Notes: generated by a model from the sequence alone, not told the origin. DNA of 64,000 bases from Novosphingobium sp. PhB165 (GCF_004341845.1 NZ_SLVB01000002.1:248001-312000); one strand, 5' to 3'. Positions 42,115 to 51,189 are shown, counted from the first letter of the stretch. Made by a program: numbers and translations.

Positions 42115-42878
42115 GCACACTTCTCAGCTTTCGCGACGTCTGGGTCGAATATGGAGACAGGATCGTCATCGAGAAACTGTCTCTCGATATCGAAGCCCAC
42201 TCCTTCGTCTCGATCATTGGTCCTTCGGGGGCGGGCAAGAGCAGTTTTCTGCGCCTGATCCTGGGGCAGGAGGGGCCGACCCACGGCTCCATCCTCCTCG
42301 ACGGCATACCGCTCGCGCCAGAGTGCGGACCGGATCGCGGCATCGTGTTCCAGCGCTACTCGGTGTTTCCGCACCTCTCGGCGTTGGGCAACACGATCCT
42401 CGGGATGGAATGTGCAAGGGCGCCGCTTTCGGCCCGCCTGTTCGGCGCTGCCCGGCGCGCGGCGAAAGAGGAAGCGGTGGAGATGCTGACGGCCGTCGGC
42501 CTTGGCGACAGTCTCCACCTCTATCCCGCGCAGATGTCCGGCGGCATGCAACAGCGACTGGCGATTGCCCAGGCGCTTGTGAAGCGGCCACGCATCCTCC
42601 TGCTGGATGAGCCGTTCGGCGCGCTCGATCCCGGAATACGTGCGGACATGCACGTGCTGATCCGGAAATTGTGGAGCGACTATGCGCTGACGATCGTCAT
42701 GGTCACCCACGATATTCGCGAGGCTTTCAGTCTTGGAACGCGCGTGATCGCGCTCGACAAGCGCCGTCACGATCCGCACGCGCCCCACCGTTTCGGCGCG
42801 GTTGCGGTCTACGATCTGCCGCTCAAGGAGCGGGTCGAACAGATTTCCGACGAGCGCGTAAGTATTACTATTGACTGA
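42111..42878 (+). CDS. ABC transporter ATP-binding protein, NitT/TauT-like
   Basis: A 255-residue ATPase: Walker A GPSGAGKS at 37-44, Q-loop region FQRYSVFPHL, signature MSGGMQQRLAIAQAL at about 142-156, Walker B ILLLDEPFGALD at 162-173 and H-loop VTHD. The TTG start overlaps the permease stop (TTGA). The tail (HRFGAVAVYDLPLKERVEQISDER) is typical of the branch linked to urea/guanidine carboxylase genes. Its last codons overlap site C, so binding of the NikR-like regulator there lies partly within this gene. Confidence 0.93.
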   Translation: MSTLLSFRDVWVEYGDRIVIEKLSLDIEAHSFVSIIGPSGAGKSSFLRLILGQEGPTHGSILLDGIPLAPECGPDRGIVFQRYSVFPHLSALGNTILGMECARAPLSARLFGAARRAAKEEAVEMLTAVGLGDSLHLYPAQMSGGMQQRLAIAQALVKRPRILLLDEPFGALDPGIRADMHVLIRKLWSDYALTIVMVTHDIREAFSLGTRVIALDKRRHDPHAPHRFGAVAVYDLPLKERVEQISDERVSITID

Positions 42879-42889
42879 ATAGGTAATAA
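42862..42889. promoter_or_regulatory. NikR-type 28-bp inverted repeat, site C
   Basis: GTATTAC-N14-GTAATAA, overlapping the ATPase stop codon and ending 17 bases before the second NikR-like gene, just ahead of its AAGGAGG ribosome site. This position suggests autoregulation and control of the whole carboxylase operon. Confidence 0.8.
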
Positions 42890-42905
42890 TTGGAAGGAGG
42901 TGCAT

Positions 42906-43385
42906 ATGAGCTCCGAATCCGCAAGCCTGGCGCGGCTCAGCATGAGCCTTCCGGCAGACCTCTTCAGACAGCTCGACACGATGGTGGCGGAACGGGGCCT
43001 TCCTTCCCGTTCGCAACTGATCGCCGAACTGATCCGCCACGCTCTTGCCGAGCATGGCTCGCTTAACCACCCGGACGAGATGCTCGCCGGCACGATTACC
43101 CTTGTTTACCGCAGCGAGCAGGGCCGCGTTCGGCACCAGCTTTCCCAGACCCAGACCAGCTATCTGAAGGAAATCATTTCCTCTCAGCATGTCGTGCTGG
43201 AGGAGGATCAATCTCTCGAAGTCCTGCTCGTGCAAGGCCCCGCCGTGCGGCTGAAGGAACTGTGCGATGCCATCCGGCGCGTGCGCGGGATGCAGCAGCT
43301 GGAACTCGTGACCACCACCGCCCTTCTGCCGCCGCTTTACGAACCTGATGGTGGCAACTCCCAGTCGATCGGAGCGAATTCATGA
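42906..43385 (+). CDS. NikR-like ribbon-helix-helix regulator lacking the nickel site (copy 2)
   Basis: A 159-residue close paralogue of the gene at 39400, with the same RHH domain (LARLSMSLPADLFRQLDTMV, SRSQLIAELIRHAL) and ACT-like domain. At the four E. coli nickel-ligand positions it has T84, H95, V97 and S103, so again one of four is kept. The ATG at 42906 follows AAGGAGG by 5 bases. Its stop overlaps the start of the first DUF1989 gene (ATGA), making it the first gene of the deiminase-carboxylase-hydrolase operon. It probably binds sites A-D, alone or mixed with copy 1, and senses a nitrogen compound rather than nickel. Confidence 0.88.
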   Translation: MSSESASLARLSMSLPADLFRQLDTMVAERGLPSRSQLIAELIRHALAEHGSLNHPDEMLAGTITLVYRSEQGRVRHQLSQTQTSYLKEIISSQHVVLEEDQSLEVLLVQGPAVRLKELCDAIRRVRGMQQLELVTTTALLPPLYEPDGGNSQSIGANS

Positions 43386-44206
43386 CCCAGATTCTGGCGA
43401 ACCCGCTTGCCGCCCGCGACCATGCACGCGGCATGGAAGGCACCGTGATCGAGAGCATGCCGGTGCTGCCGCCAGTCGCGAGCGATCTGCCCGCAGGCGT
43501 GGCGGCGCAGGACCTCACGTGGGAGGAGACCATTGCGGCGGGCGGCTATGCCACCCGGCGGCTGGCACGCGGCACGCGCCTGCGGCTGATCGACATCAAG
43601 GGCGATGCCTGCGCGTCGCTGCTTGTCTTCAATGCGGAAATGCCGACCGAGCGGCTCAACGTCGCGGACACCGTGAAAGTCCAGTGGAACGCCTACCTCG
43701 ATGCGGGCAAGCTGCTGCTGTCGGACATGGGCCGCGTGCTCATGAGCATTCTGGAAGACGATGCCGGCACGCATGACACATTCTGCGGCACCTCCAACGC
43801 CGCCACCAATGCGGCCAAATACGGCGACGGCAGCAATAGCGGCGCCTATCCAAACGGGCGCGACCGCTTTCTCTTGGGCGCGGGCAAGCACGGCCTTGGC
43901 CGCCGCGATGTGCATCCCTGCGTGACCCTGTTCAAGGGCACGCGGATCGAGACGGACGGCACGATCACCCCGCAGGTCGGTCCGTTCGAGGCCGGTCGCA
44001 GCGTGGTGCTGCGCGCGGAAATGGACGTGATCGTGGTGATCGCCAATTGCCCGCACGTGCTCGACCCTCGTGACGACTGGACGGTGACGCCGCTGCGCGT
44101 CTCGGCATGGCGCGGCCCGGTCACGCCTGAGGCTGACCCGATCCGCACTGCCACGCCGGAAGGCCTTCGCGCCTTCCAGAACGTCGAAGACTACTTCCGT
44201 CGCTGA
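43382..44206 (+). CDS. DUF1989 protein, urea amidolyase-associated UAAP1 / carboxyguanidine deiminase subunit
   Basis: A 274-residue soluble DUF1989 protein: GGYATRRLARGTRLRLIDIKGDACASLLVFNAEMPTERLN, DAGTHDTFCGTSNAATNAAKYGDG, RRDVHPCVTLFKGTRIETDG and EMDVIVVIANCPHVLDPR. The cysteines in HDTFCGT and IANCPH are likely metal or catalytic residues. In guanidine-degrading bacteria the two DUF1989 subunits form carboxyguanidine deiminase (CgdAB), which turns carboxyguanidine into allophanate and ammonia. The ATG overlaps the NikR2 stop. The smaller partner follows after 14 bases. Confidence 0.88.
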   Translation: MTQILANPLAARDHARGMEGTVIESMPVLPPVASDLPAGVAAQDLTWEETIAAGGYATRRLARGTRLRLIDIKGDACASLLVFNAEMPTERLNVADTVKVQWNAYLDAGKLLLSDMGRVLMSILEDDAGTHDTFCGTSNAATNAAKYGDGSNSGAYPNGRDRFLLGAGKHGLGRRDVHPCVTLFKGTRIETDGTITPQVGPFEAGRSVVLRAEMDVIVVIANCPHVLDPRDDWTVTPLRVSAWRGPVTPEADPIRTATPEGLRAFQNVEDYFRR

Positions 44207-44220
44207 AAGGACAGGCCACA

Positions 44221-44856
44221 ATGAACGCCGATCCCCACATGTCCGGCCTCACCGGCGCCGTGATCCACGACGTGATCGTGCCCGCCCGGGCGCCTTGGCT
44301 GCACCACGTTGCGGCCGGGCAGACGCTTCGCATCGTCGACCTTGAAGGCAATCAGGCCGTGGATTTCCTGCTCTATTCGGCTGAGGACGATGCCGAACGC
44401 TACAGCGCGCAGGATACCGTTGCCGCACAGGGCAACCTGTTCCTGCGTGAAGGCACCCGGCTGCTGTCCAACGAGGGCCGGACGATGATGACCATCGCCG
44501 CCACCTCGGTCGAATATCACGATACCATCGGCGGCGCCTGCTCCTGCGAATCCAACACCTTGCGCTACGGCCATCACACCAAGGCCGAGCATGCCTGCGT
44601 GGAGAACTTCCTCGAAGCCAATCTCACCGAGGGCCGGGGCAAGCGGGACATCGTGTCCAACATCAACTTCTTCATGAACGTACCGGTCGAGCCGGACGGG
44701 TCGCTGGGCATCGTCGACGGAATATCCGCGCCGGGCCTGACCGTTGACCTGCGAGCGGAAATGGACGTCGTCGTCGTCGTCTCGAACTGCCCGCAGGTCA
44801 ACAACCCCTGCAACGGCTTCAACCCCACCCCCGTTCGGATGATTGTCACCGCATGA
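44221..44856 (+). CDS. DUF1989 protein, urea amidolyase-associated UAAP2 / carboxyguanidine deiminase subunit
   Basis: A 211-residue DUF1989 protein, homologous to the preceding gene product and shorter. Key parts: GAVIHDVIVPARAPWLHHVAAGQTLRIVDLEGNQAVDFLLY, VEYHDTIGGACSCESNTLRYG and RAEMDVVVVVSNCPQVNNPCNGFNPTPVR. The GGACSCESN and SNCPQ cysteines match those of the partner. It should form a heteromeric deiminase with it. The stop overlaps the ATG of the carboxylase gene by 4 bases, so the operon is tightly coupled. Confidence 0.88.
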   Translation: MNADPHMSGLTGAVIHDVIVPARAPWLHHVAAGQTLRIVDLEGNQAVDFLLYSAEDDAERYSAQDTVAAQGNLFLREGTRLLSNEGRTMMTIAATSVEYHDTIGGACSCESNTLRYGHHTKAEHACVENFLEANLTEGRGKRDIVSNINFFMNVPVEPDGSLGIVDGISAPGLTVDLRAEMDVVVVVSNCPQVNNPCNGFNPTPVRMIVTA

Positions 44857-47800
44857 ACTTTGACACGGTCCTGATCGCCAACCGAGGCGCGATCGCCACC
44901 CGCATCATCCGCACGCTGCGACGCATGGGCCTGAAGTCCGTCGCCGTCTATTCCGAGGCAGACGAAGGCTCCAACCACGTATCCGAAGCCGACGAGGCGG
45001 TCTGCATCGGCGGGGCCAAAGCTTCCGACAGCTATCTCAACATCGCCGCGATCCTCGATGCCGCGCGCAAGACCGGGGCAGGGGCCATCCATCCCGGCTA
45101 CGGTTTCCTGGCCGAAAACGTCGAGTTCGCGGAGGCCTGCGCGGAGGCGGGCATCGTCTTCATCGGCCCCACCGTCCAGAACATCCGCACGTTCGGCTTG
45201 AAGCACAGCGCCCGCGCGCTTGCGGCGGCGCATGACGTGCCGCTGGCGCCCGGTACCGGGCTGCTTGCCGACGAAAAGGATGCCGTACTCGCTGCACGCG
45301 AAATCGGTTTCCCGGTGATCCTCAAAGCAACGGCGGGCGGCGGCGGCATCGGCATGCGCGTCTGTGAAGACGAGGCGGAACTGCGCGATGCTTTCGCATC
45401 GGTGGCGCGGCAGGGCCTGAGCAATTTCGGCGATGCCAGCGTCTTCCTCGAACGCTACGTCCGGCGCGCGCGCCATGTCGAGGTCCAGTTGTTCGGCGAT
45501 GGCCAGGGCCGCGTCATGGCTCTTGGCGAGCGCGATTGTTCACTCCAGCGCCGCAACCAGAAAGTGGTCGAGGAAGCCCCCGCGCCGCTGCTGCCCGAAC
45601 GGGTGCGGGCGGAGCTGATTGCCTCGGCCGTGCGACTGGGCGAGGCCGCGCGGTATCGTTCGGCCGGGACGGTCGAATATCTCTACGACGCTGACCGGGA
45701 GGAGTTCTTCTTCCTGGAGATGAACACGCGCCTTCAGGTCGAGCACGGCGTCACCGAAATGGTGATGGGTATCGATCTGGTCGAATGGATGGTGCGCGGG
45801 GGGGCGGGGGACTACACATTCCTCGACCGTGAGCCGCCGACCCCGCAAGGCCATTCGGTGCAGATGCGCCTCTATGCGGAAGACCCGTCGCTCGACTACC
45901 GCCCCACTTCGGGCACGCTGACCGCTCTGGAATTCCCCTCCGACATTCGCGTCGAGACATGGTGTTCGGCGGGTAGCACGGTCAGCGCATGGTACGATCC
46001 GATGCTGGCGAAGCTGATCGTCCACGCGCCGACCCGTGCCGAGGCAGTCGAGGCCGCGCAGGCGGCGCTCGACCGGAGCCGGGCGGACGGCATCGAAACC
46101 AACTTGCGCTGGCTGCGCGATGTCGTGCGCTCGCCCGCTTTCGTCAGCGGCGAAGTCTCGACCCGCGTGCTTGACGGCATCGTCTACGAGCCGCGCTCGA
46201 TCCGCGTGGTCAGCGGCGGCACCGCGACGACCGTGCAGGACTGGCCGGGACGCCAGAAGCTCTGGGCTGTCGGCGTGCCGCCATCGGGGCCGATGGACGA
46301 CCAGTCTTTCCGCCTCGGCAACCGGTTGCTCGGCAATCCCGAAGGGACGGCGGGTCTGGAAGCCACTGTCACCGGCCCCACGCTTGCTTTCGTAGCCCCG
46401 GCGCGGATCTGCATCACCGGTGCGGACTTCGGCGCGACGCTTGACGGCGAGCCGGTTCCGCGCGGCGTTCCGACGGATGTGAAGGCAGGCCAGACGCTGG
46501 CGCTTGGACGGGCCTCGACCGGCGGCATGCGCGGTTACGTGCTCTTCGCCGGCGGGCTCGACATGGCGCCCTATCTGGGCAGCCGCAGCACGTTCGAACT
46601 CGGGCAGTTCGGCGGCCATGCTGCGCGCAGGCTGCTGGCGGGCGATACCTTGCATCTGGCCGGGGAAAGCACCGACGCGGCGCTGCCGATGGTGGCCCTG
46701 CCGGAGATTTCGACCGACTGGACCTTGCGCGTGCTCTACGGCCCGCATGGTGCGCCCGATTTCTTCACCGATGATGACGTCCAGTCGTTCCTCGGCGCGG
46801 AATGGAAGGTGCACCACAACAGCAACCGCACCGGCGTTCGCCTGATCGGTCCGAAGCCCCGCTGGGCTCGTACGGACGGCGGCGAGGCGGGTCTGCACCC
46901 CTCCAACATTCACGACAATCCCTATGCCATCGGCGCGGTCGACTTCACCGGCGACATGCCGATCATCCTTGGCCCCGATGGCCCCTCGCTGGGCGGTTTC
47001 GTCTGTCCTTTCGTGGTGATCGCGGCCGATCGCTGGAAGATCGGACAGCTCACCCCAGGCGACCGCCTGCGCTTCGTGCCGGTAAATATCGACGATGCGA
47101 CGGAGGCGGATACCTCGCAGCGCACGTTCGTGGCGACAGGCGTGGTGCCTGCCTCGTCGCCGGTCCGCCCGGTGGAGACGCTGTCCCCCATCCTCGCCGA
47201 AGTGGCAGAAGGCCCCGGGCGTCCGCGCACCGTCTATCGCCAGCAGGGCGACCGGAACATCCTTGTCGAATACGGCCAGATCGTCCTCGACATCGAACTG
47301 CGCATTCGGGTGCATGCGCTGATGACGGAGCTGGAGCGGCTGGCTCTGCCCGGCGTCATCGATATCGTTCCCGGCATCCGCTCACTCCAGCTGCACTTCG
47401 ATGGGCAGGCGCTGGACCAGCAGGCCGCGCTGGCCATGCTCATCGCGGCGGAGGAGCGGCTGGGCGACCTCGAGGACTTCACGATCCCTTCGCGCATCGT
47501 CCACTTGCCCTTGAGCTGGCGCGATCCGGCAACGATCGAGACGATCGAGAAGTACATGGCCACGGTCCGCGCCGATGCGCCATGGTGCCCGGACAACATC
47601 GAGTTCATCCGCCGCATCAACGGCCTTGCCGACAGTGATGCGGTCGAGAACCTGATCTTCGAGGCGAACTACCTCGTGATGGGGCTGGGCGACGTCTATC
47701 TGGGCGCTCCCGTGGCCACTCCGGTCGATCCCAGGCACCGTTTGGTGACGACCAAGTATAACCCCGCGCGCACCTGGACGCCGCCCAATGTCGTGGGCAT

Positions 47801-48449
47801 CGGCGGCGCCTACATGTGCATCTACGGCATGGAAGGGCCGGGCGGTTACCAGCTCTTCGGCCGGACGGTTCAGGTCTGGAACACCTATCGCCAGACCGAC
47901 GCCTTCACCGAAGGCAAGCCATGGCTGCTGCGCTTCTTCGACCAGATCCGTTTCTATCCGGTGAGCGCGGACGAACTGACCGAATGGCGCCGGGAATTCC
48001 CCGCCGGGCGCCGCTCGCTCCGGATCGAGCCGTCCGAGTTCAGGCTGGCGGATTACCGGGCCTTCCTTGCCGAGAATGCGCAGTCGATCTCGGAATTCGA
48101 GGAAAAGCGCAAGGCCGCTTTCGACGAGGAACGCGCGGATTGGCAGCGGCTTGGCGAGTTCGACCATGCTGCGGATTCCGGCGAGGTCGAGGAGCCGGAG
48201 GGCGCGGTGATCGACCTCCCGGTGGGCTCCAACCTGGTCGAAGCGCCTTACGGCGGCGTGGTCTCGATGCTGCTCGTGGCGGCAGGGGACGTGGTGGAAG
48301 CGGGCGACAAGATCGCGGTGATTGAGGCTATGAAGATGGAATGTCCTGTTGAAAGCCCCGGCCGGGGCACGATCGAGGCTCTCTACATGCGCGAGGGGCA
48401 GTCGTTGCAGCCCGGCGCGCCGATGCTGGCCCTGAGGCAGCACGCATGA
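44853..48449 (+). CDS. Biotin-dependent urea/guanidine carboxylase
   Basis: A 1198-residue multidomain enzyme: biotin carboxylase (residues about 1-450; FDTVLIANRGAIATRIIRTL, KATAGGGGIGMRV, FLEMNTRLQVEHGVTE), then AHS2/KipA-like and AHS1/KipI-like carboxyltransferase domains (GVPPSGPMDDQSFRLGN about 480; YRQQGDRNILVEYGQIVLDIELR about 795), and a C-terminal biotinyl domain with the biotin lysine at about 1161 (IEAMKMECPVESPG). It carboxylates urea to allophanate or guanidine to carboxyguanidine, using ATP and bicarbonate. The two DUF1989 genes before it favour guanidine, since urea itself needs no deiminase. Its stop overlaps the allophanate hydrolase start. Confidence 0.94.
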   Translation: MNFDTVLIANRGAIATRIIRTLRRMGLKSVAVYSEADEGSNHVSEADEAVCIGGAKASDSYLNIAAILDAARKTGAGAIHPGYGFLAENVEFAEACAEAGIVFIGPTVQNIRTFGLKHSARALAAAHDVPLAPGTGLLADEKDAVLAAREIGFPVILKATAGGGGIGMRVCEDEAELRDAFASVARQGLSNFGDASVFLERYVRRARHVEVQLFGDGQGRVMALGERDCSLQRRNQKVVEEAPAPLLPERVRAELIASAVRLGEAARYRSAGTVEYLYDADREEFFFLEMNTRLQVEHGVTEMVMGIDLVEWMVRGGAGDYTFLDREPPTPQGHSVQMRLYAEDPSLDYRPTSGTLTALEFPSDIRVETWCSAGSTVSAWYDPMLAKLIVHAPTRAEAVEAAQAALDRSRADGIETNLRWLRDVVRSPAFVSGEVSTRVLDGIVYEPRSIRVVSGGTATTVQDWPGRQKLWAVGVPPSGPMDDQSFRLGNRLLGNPEGTAGLEATVTGPTLAFVAPARICITGADFGATLDGEPVPRGVPTDVKAGQTLALGRASTGGMRGYVLFAGGLDMAPYLGSRSTFELGQFGGHAARRLLAGDTLHLAGESTDAALPMVALPEISTDWTLRVLYGPHGAPDFFTDDDVQSFLGAEWKVHHNSNRTGVRLIGPKPRWARTDGGEAGLHPSNIHDNPYAIGAVDFTGDMPIILGPDGPSLGGFVCPFVVIAADRWKIGQLTPGDRLRFVPVNIDDATEADTSQRTFVATGVVPASSPVRPVETLSPILAEVAEGPGRPRTVYRQQGDRNILVEYGQIVLDIELRIRVHALMTELERLALPGVIDIVPGIRSLQLHFDGQALDQQAALAMLIAAEERLGDLEDFTIPSRIVHLPLSWRDPATIETIEKYMATVRADAPWCPDNIEFIRRINGLADSDAVENLIFEANYLVMGLGDVYLGAPVATPVDPRHRLVTTKYNPARTWTPPNVVGIGGAYMCIYGMEGPGGYQLFGRTVQVWNTYRQTDAFTEGKPWLLRFFDQIRFYPVSADELTEWRREFPAGRRSLRIEPSEFRLADYRAFLAENAQSISEFEEKRKAAFDEERADWQRLGEFDHAADSGEVEEPEGAVIDLPVGSNLVEAPYGGVVSMLLVAAGDVVEAGDKIAVIEAMKMECPVESPGRGTIEALYMREGQSLQPGAPMLALRQHA

Positions 48450-50215
48450 CCGCGCCCGATCGTCGCAGCGCGGCTGCCATCGCCGATGCCGTCAATGCGG
48501 GGCGCATTAGCGCCGTCGCGGTGGCCGAAGAGACCTTGGCGCGCGCCGCCGCCTATGATGCCGTACAGCCGCAGATATGGATCAGCCGCGCCAGCCGCGA
48601 GCAGCTTCTGGAGCAGGCCCGCGCTGTCGATGCCCGCATCGCTGCCGGGGAAGTGCTGCCGCTCGCAGGTGTTCCCTTCGCAGTGAAGGACAATATCGAT
48701 GTGGAAGGCTTCGATACCACGGCAGCCTGCCCGGCTTTCGCCTACCGCCCGGAAAGCTCTGCCACGGTAATCGAGCGCCTGACGGCGGCGGGCGCGCTTT
48801 GCATCGGCAAGACCAATCTCGACCAGTTCGCCACCGGTCTGGTCGGTACCCGTAGCCCTTACGGCATCCCCCGCAATGCCTCCAATCTCGCCTATGTCAG
48901 TGGCGGTTCCAGCTCGGGTTCCTCCGTTGCGGTGGCGGCCGGGTTGGTCGCTTTTGCGCTGGGCACTGATACTGCCGGCTCGGGTCGCGTTCCCGCCGCC
49001 TTCAACCACCTGATCGGGTTCAAGCCCACGAAAGGGCGATGGAGCACGCATGGCCTCGTCCCGGCGTGCCGCACGCTCGACTGCATCACCGTCTTCACCG
49101 ACGACACGGCCGACGCGCGGCTGGTCGATCAGGTTGTAGCAAGCTTCGATCCGGCCGATCCGTACTCCAAGCAGTTGGCAGACAAGCCGCTCCGGCCCGC
49201 GCGCATCGGCGTGCCGCGCCGCGACCAGCGGGTCTGGTTCGGCGATACTGAGTCCGAATTTCTCTATGACCGCGCGCTCGAAAATCTGGCGCGGTTGGGG
49301 GAACTGGTGGAAGTCGATCTGGCGCCGCTGCTGGAGGCCGCACAGCTGCTTTACGGCGGTCCCTGGGTCGCGGAGCGCACTGCGGCGGTGGCAGATATGC
49401 TCGCGGACAACCCGGACGCCATCGACCCGACCGTCCGGACCATCGTCGAACCCGGCGCTGAGGTCAGCGCGGTGGAACTGTTCAACGGCATGTACCGCCT
49501 TGCCGAGATCAAGCGCCATGCCGACCTGCTGTGGTCCGATATCGACATGCTGGCCTTTCCGACCACCGGCACCACCTACCGCGTCTCCGAACTGCTGGCG
49601 GCGCCCGTGGCGCTCAACAGCAATCTGGGCCTCTACACCAATTTCGTGAACCTGCTCGACATGGCCGCGCTCGCGGTGCCTGCCGGAATACGCGCCAATG
49701 CCACGGGCTTCGGGATTACCCTGATCGGCCCCGCCGATACCGACCGCGCCCTGCTGGACGTGGCCGACGCCTACCTTTCGGTTGCGGATCTCCCGCTGCC
49801 GCCATCACTCGATCTGGAGGGAAAGATGCAGACCGTGAAACTCGCCGTCGTTGGCGCCCATCTCAAGGACATGCCGCTTCACTGGCAGCTCACCTCGCGC
49901 GATGCGAAGTTCGTCGGCGCCTTCGAAACCGCGCCGACGTATCGGCTCTATGCCATGGCCGACAGCGTGCCCGCCAAGCCCGCGCTTGTGCATAGCGAGG
50001 ATGGGGCGTCCATCGCCGTCGAGGTTTACGAACTGGGCGTCGCCGAGTTCGGTAGCTTCGTGGTCGAAGTGCCTGCACCGCTGGCGATCGGCACCGTTAC
50101 GCTGGCTGACGGCAGCAGCGTGAAGGGCTTCGTCGCCGAACCGCGCGCCATGACCGGGGCGGAGGACATCACCAGCCTCGGCGGATGGCGCGCTTTCATC
50201 GCGCGCGCAGCCTGA
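48446..50215 (+). CDS. atzF: Allophanate hydrolase
   Basis: A 589-residue amidase-signature enzyme. The Ser-cisSer-Lys triad is visible: K81 (AVKDNIDVEG), S155 in GGSSSGSS, and nucleophile S179 in TDTAGSGR, with the usual 24-residue spacing between the serines. The C-terminal region (about 460-589, VKLAVVGAHLKDMPLHWQLTSRDAKFVG to DITSLGGWRAFI) is the allophanate hydrolase C-terminal domain. It cleaves allophanate to ammonia and carbon dioxide, the last step of the pathway. The ATG overlaps the carboxylase stop by 4 bases. Confidence 0.94.
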   Translation: MTAPDRRSAAAIADAVNAGRISAVAVAEETLARAAAYDAVQPQIWISRASREQLLEQARAVDARIAAGEVLPLAGVPFAVKDNIDVEGFDTTAACPAFAYRPESSATVIERLTAAGALCIGKTNLDQFATGLVGTRSPYGIPRNASNLAYVSGGSSSGSSVAVAAGLVAFALGTDTAGSGRVPAAFNHLIGFKPTKGRWSTHGLVPACRTLDCITVFTDDTADARLVDQVVASFDPADPYSKQLADKPLRPARIGVPRRDQRVWFGDTESEFLYDRALENLARLGELVEVDLAPLLEAAQLLYGGPWVAERTAAVADMLADNPDAIDPTVRTIVEPGAEVSAVELFNGMYRLAEIKRHADLLWSDIDMLAFPTTGTTYRVSELLAAPVALNSNLGLYTNFVNLLDMAALAVPAGIRANATGFGITLIGPADTDRALLDVADAYLSVADLPLPPSLDLEGKMQTVKLAVVGAHLKDMPLHWQLTSRDAKFVGAFETAPTYRLYAMADSVPAKPALVHSEDGASIAVEVYELGVAEFGSFVVEVPAPLAIGTVTLADGSSVKGFVAEPRAMTGAEDITSLGGWRAFIARAA

Positions 50216-50244
50216 CTCGCATCGGCAAGATCAAAGGGGGAAAC

Positions 50245-51189
50245 ATGCGCACGTTCGGACTGACGGTTCTGGCTGCGGCCGGGGCCATGGCTACCATCTC
50301 AACTGCCGCTCAGGCTCAGCAAGAGCAGGTCATCACGGTACCGGGCTTCGCGGATTTCCTGGCGGTTGACGGGAAGACCGTCTGGGCCACGAACAAGGGC
50401 CGGGTCGAACGCTGGTCTCGCGAAAGTAAGCTCGCGGAGGTCGCGATGGCCCACCCTTGCGGCGCCATGGCTATCGCGGATGGTTCCCTGTGGGTTGCCG
50501 ATTGCAAGGAGGGCACGCTCAACCGGATCGACATCCGCACCGCGAAACTCACGGCAACCATCGCCACCGGCATTGCCAATCCCAAAGGCGAACTCAATGT
50601 CGTTGCGGGCGCCGGGTCGATCTGGGTGGCGAGTGACGCGGGCGGCAAGATCGCGCGGGTCGATCCTGCCAGCAATAGCGTGACGGCTTCGGTTACTGTC
50701 GATCCGGGCACGTGGTATCTGGCGTTCGGGTTTGGATCGTTGTGGGCGGTCAGTGCCGAGCAGCAATCGCTGCAACGCATCGATCCCAAAACGAACAGCG
50801 TGGTCGGCAAGACGCCTTTGGGGAAGGAGCCGGGCTTCCTTGCCGCCGGGTCGGGCGGCGTCTGGGTGCAGGAACAGGGGGACGGCACCGTGGCCCGTAT
50901 CGATCCCCACACCGGCGAACTCTCCGGACGGATCAAGGTGGGCGAGAACCTGAAATGGGGCGATATCGACACCGGCAGCGGCAAAGTCTGGCTGCGCACA
51001 ACAGACGATCAGGTCTTTGTGGTAATCGATCCCAAGACGATGGGCGTCGATAAGCGCATGGGCAAGGCGGCGGGAAGCGGTGCGCTACGCTATACGCACC
51101 ACGGCCTTTGGACGACCGCACATGACGAGCACACCCTGACATGGTGGCCGAAGTCCGCGCTGAAGGGGAAAAGCGACGCCGGGAGCTGA
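50245..51189 (+). CDS. Exported beta-propeller protein (YVTN/NHL-like)
   Basis: A 314-residue protein with a signal peptide (FGLTVLAAAGAMATISTAAQAQ) and repeated propeller blades, each with a VWA(T/S/D) or LWAV phrase: KTVWATNKGRVERWSRES, SLWVADCKEGTLNRIDIRT, SIWVASDAGGKIARVDPAS, SLWAVSAEQQSLQRIDPKT, GVWVQEQGDGTVARIDPHT. It is probably periplasmic; function unknown. AAAGGGGG lies before the ATG, 29 bases after the allophanate hydrolase stop, so it is likely the last gene of that operon. The perfect hairpin at 51223 follows it. Confidence 0.8.
   Translation: MRTFGLTVLAAAGAMATISTAAQAQQEQVITVPGFADFLAVDGKTVWATNKGRVERWSRESKLAEVAMAHPCGAMAIADGSLWVADCKEGTLNRIDIRTAKLTATIATGIANPKGELNVVAGAGSIWVASDAGGKIARVDPASNSVTASVTVDPGTWYLAFGFGSLWAVSAEQQSLQRIDPKTNSVVGKTPLGKEPGFLAAGSGGVWVQEQGDGTVARIDPHTGELSGRIKVGENLKWGDIDTGSGKVWLRTTDDQVFVVIDPKTMGVDKRMGKAAGSGALRYTHHGLWTTAHDEHTLTWWPKSALKGKSDAGS

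Noticed and set aside
39400..43385. Reading the locus as nickel-regulated, because of the two NikR-like proteins
   Set aside because: Three of four nickel ligands are missing in both proteins, and none of the neighbouring enzymes is a nickel enzyme; the carboxylase uses biotin.
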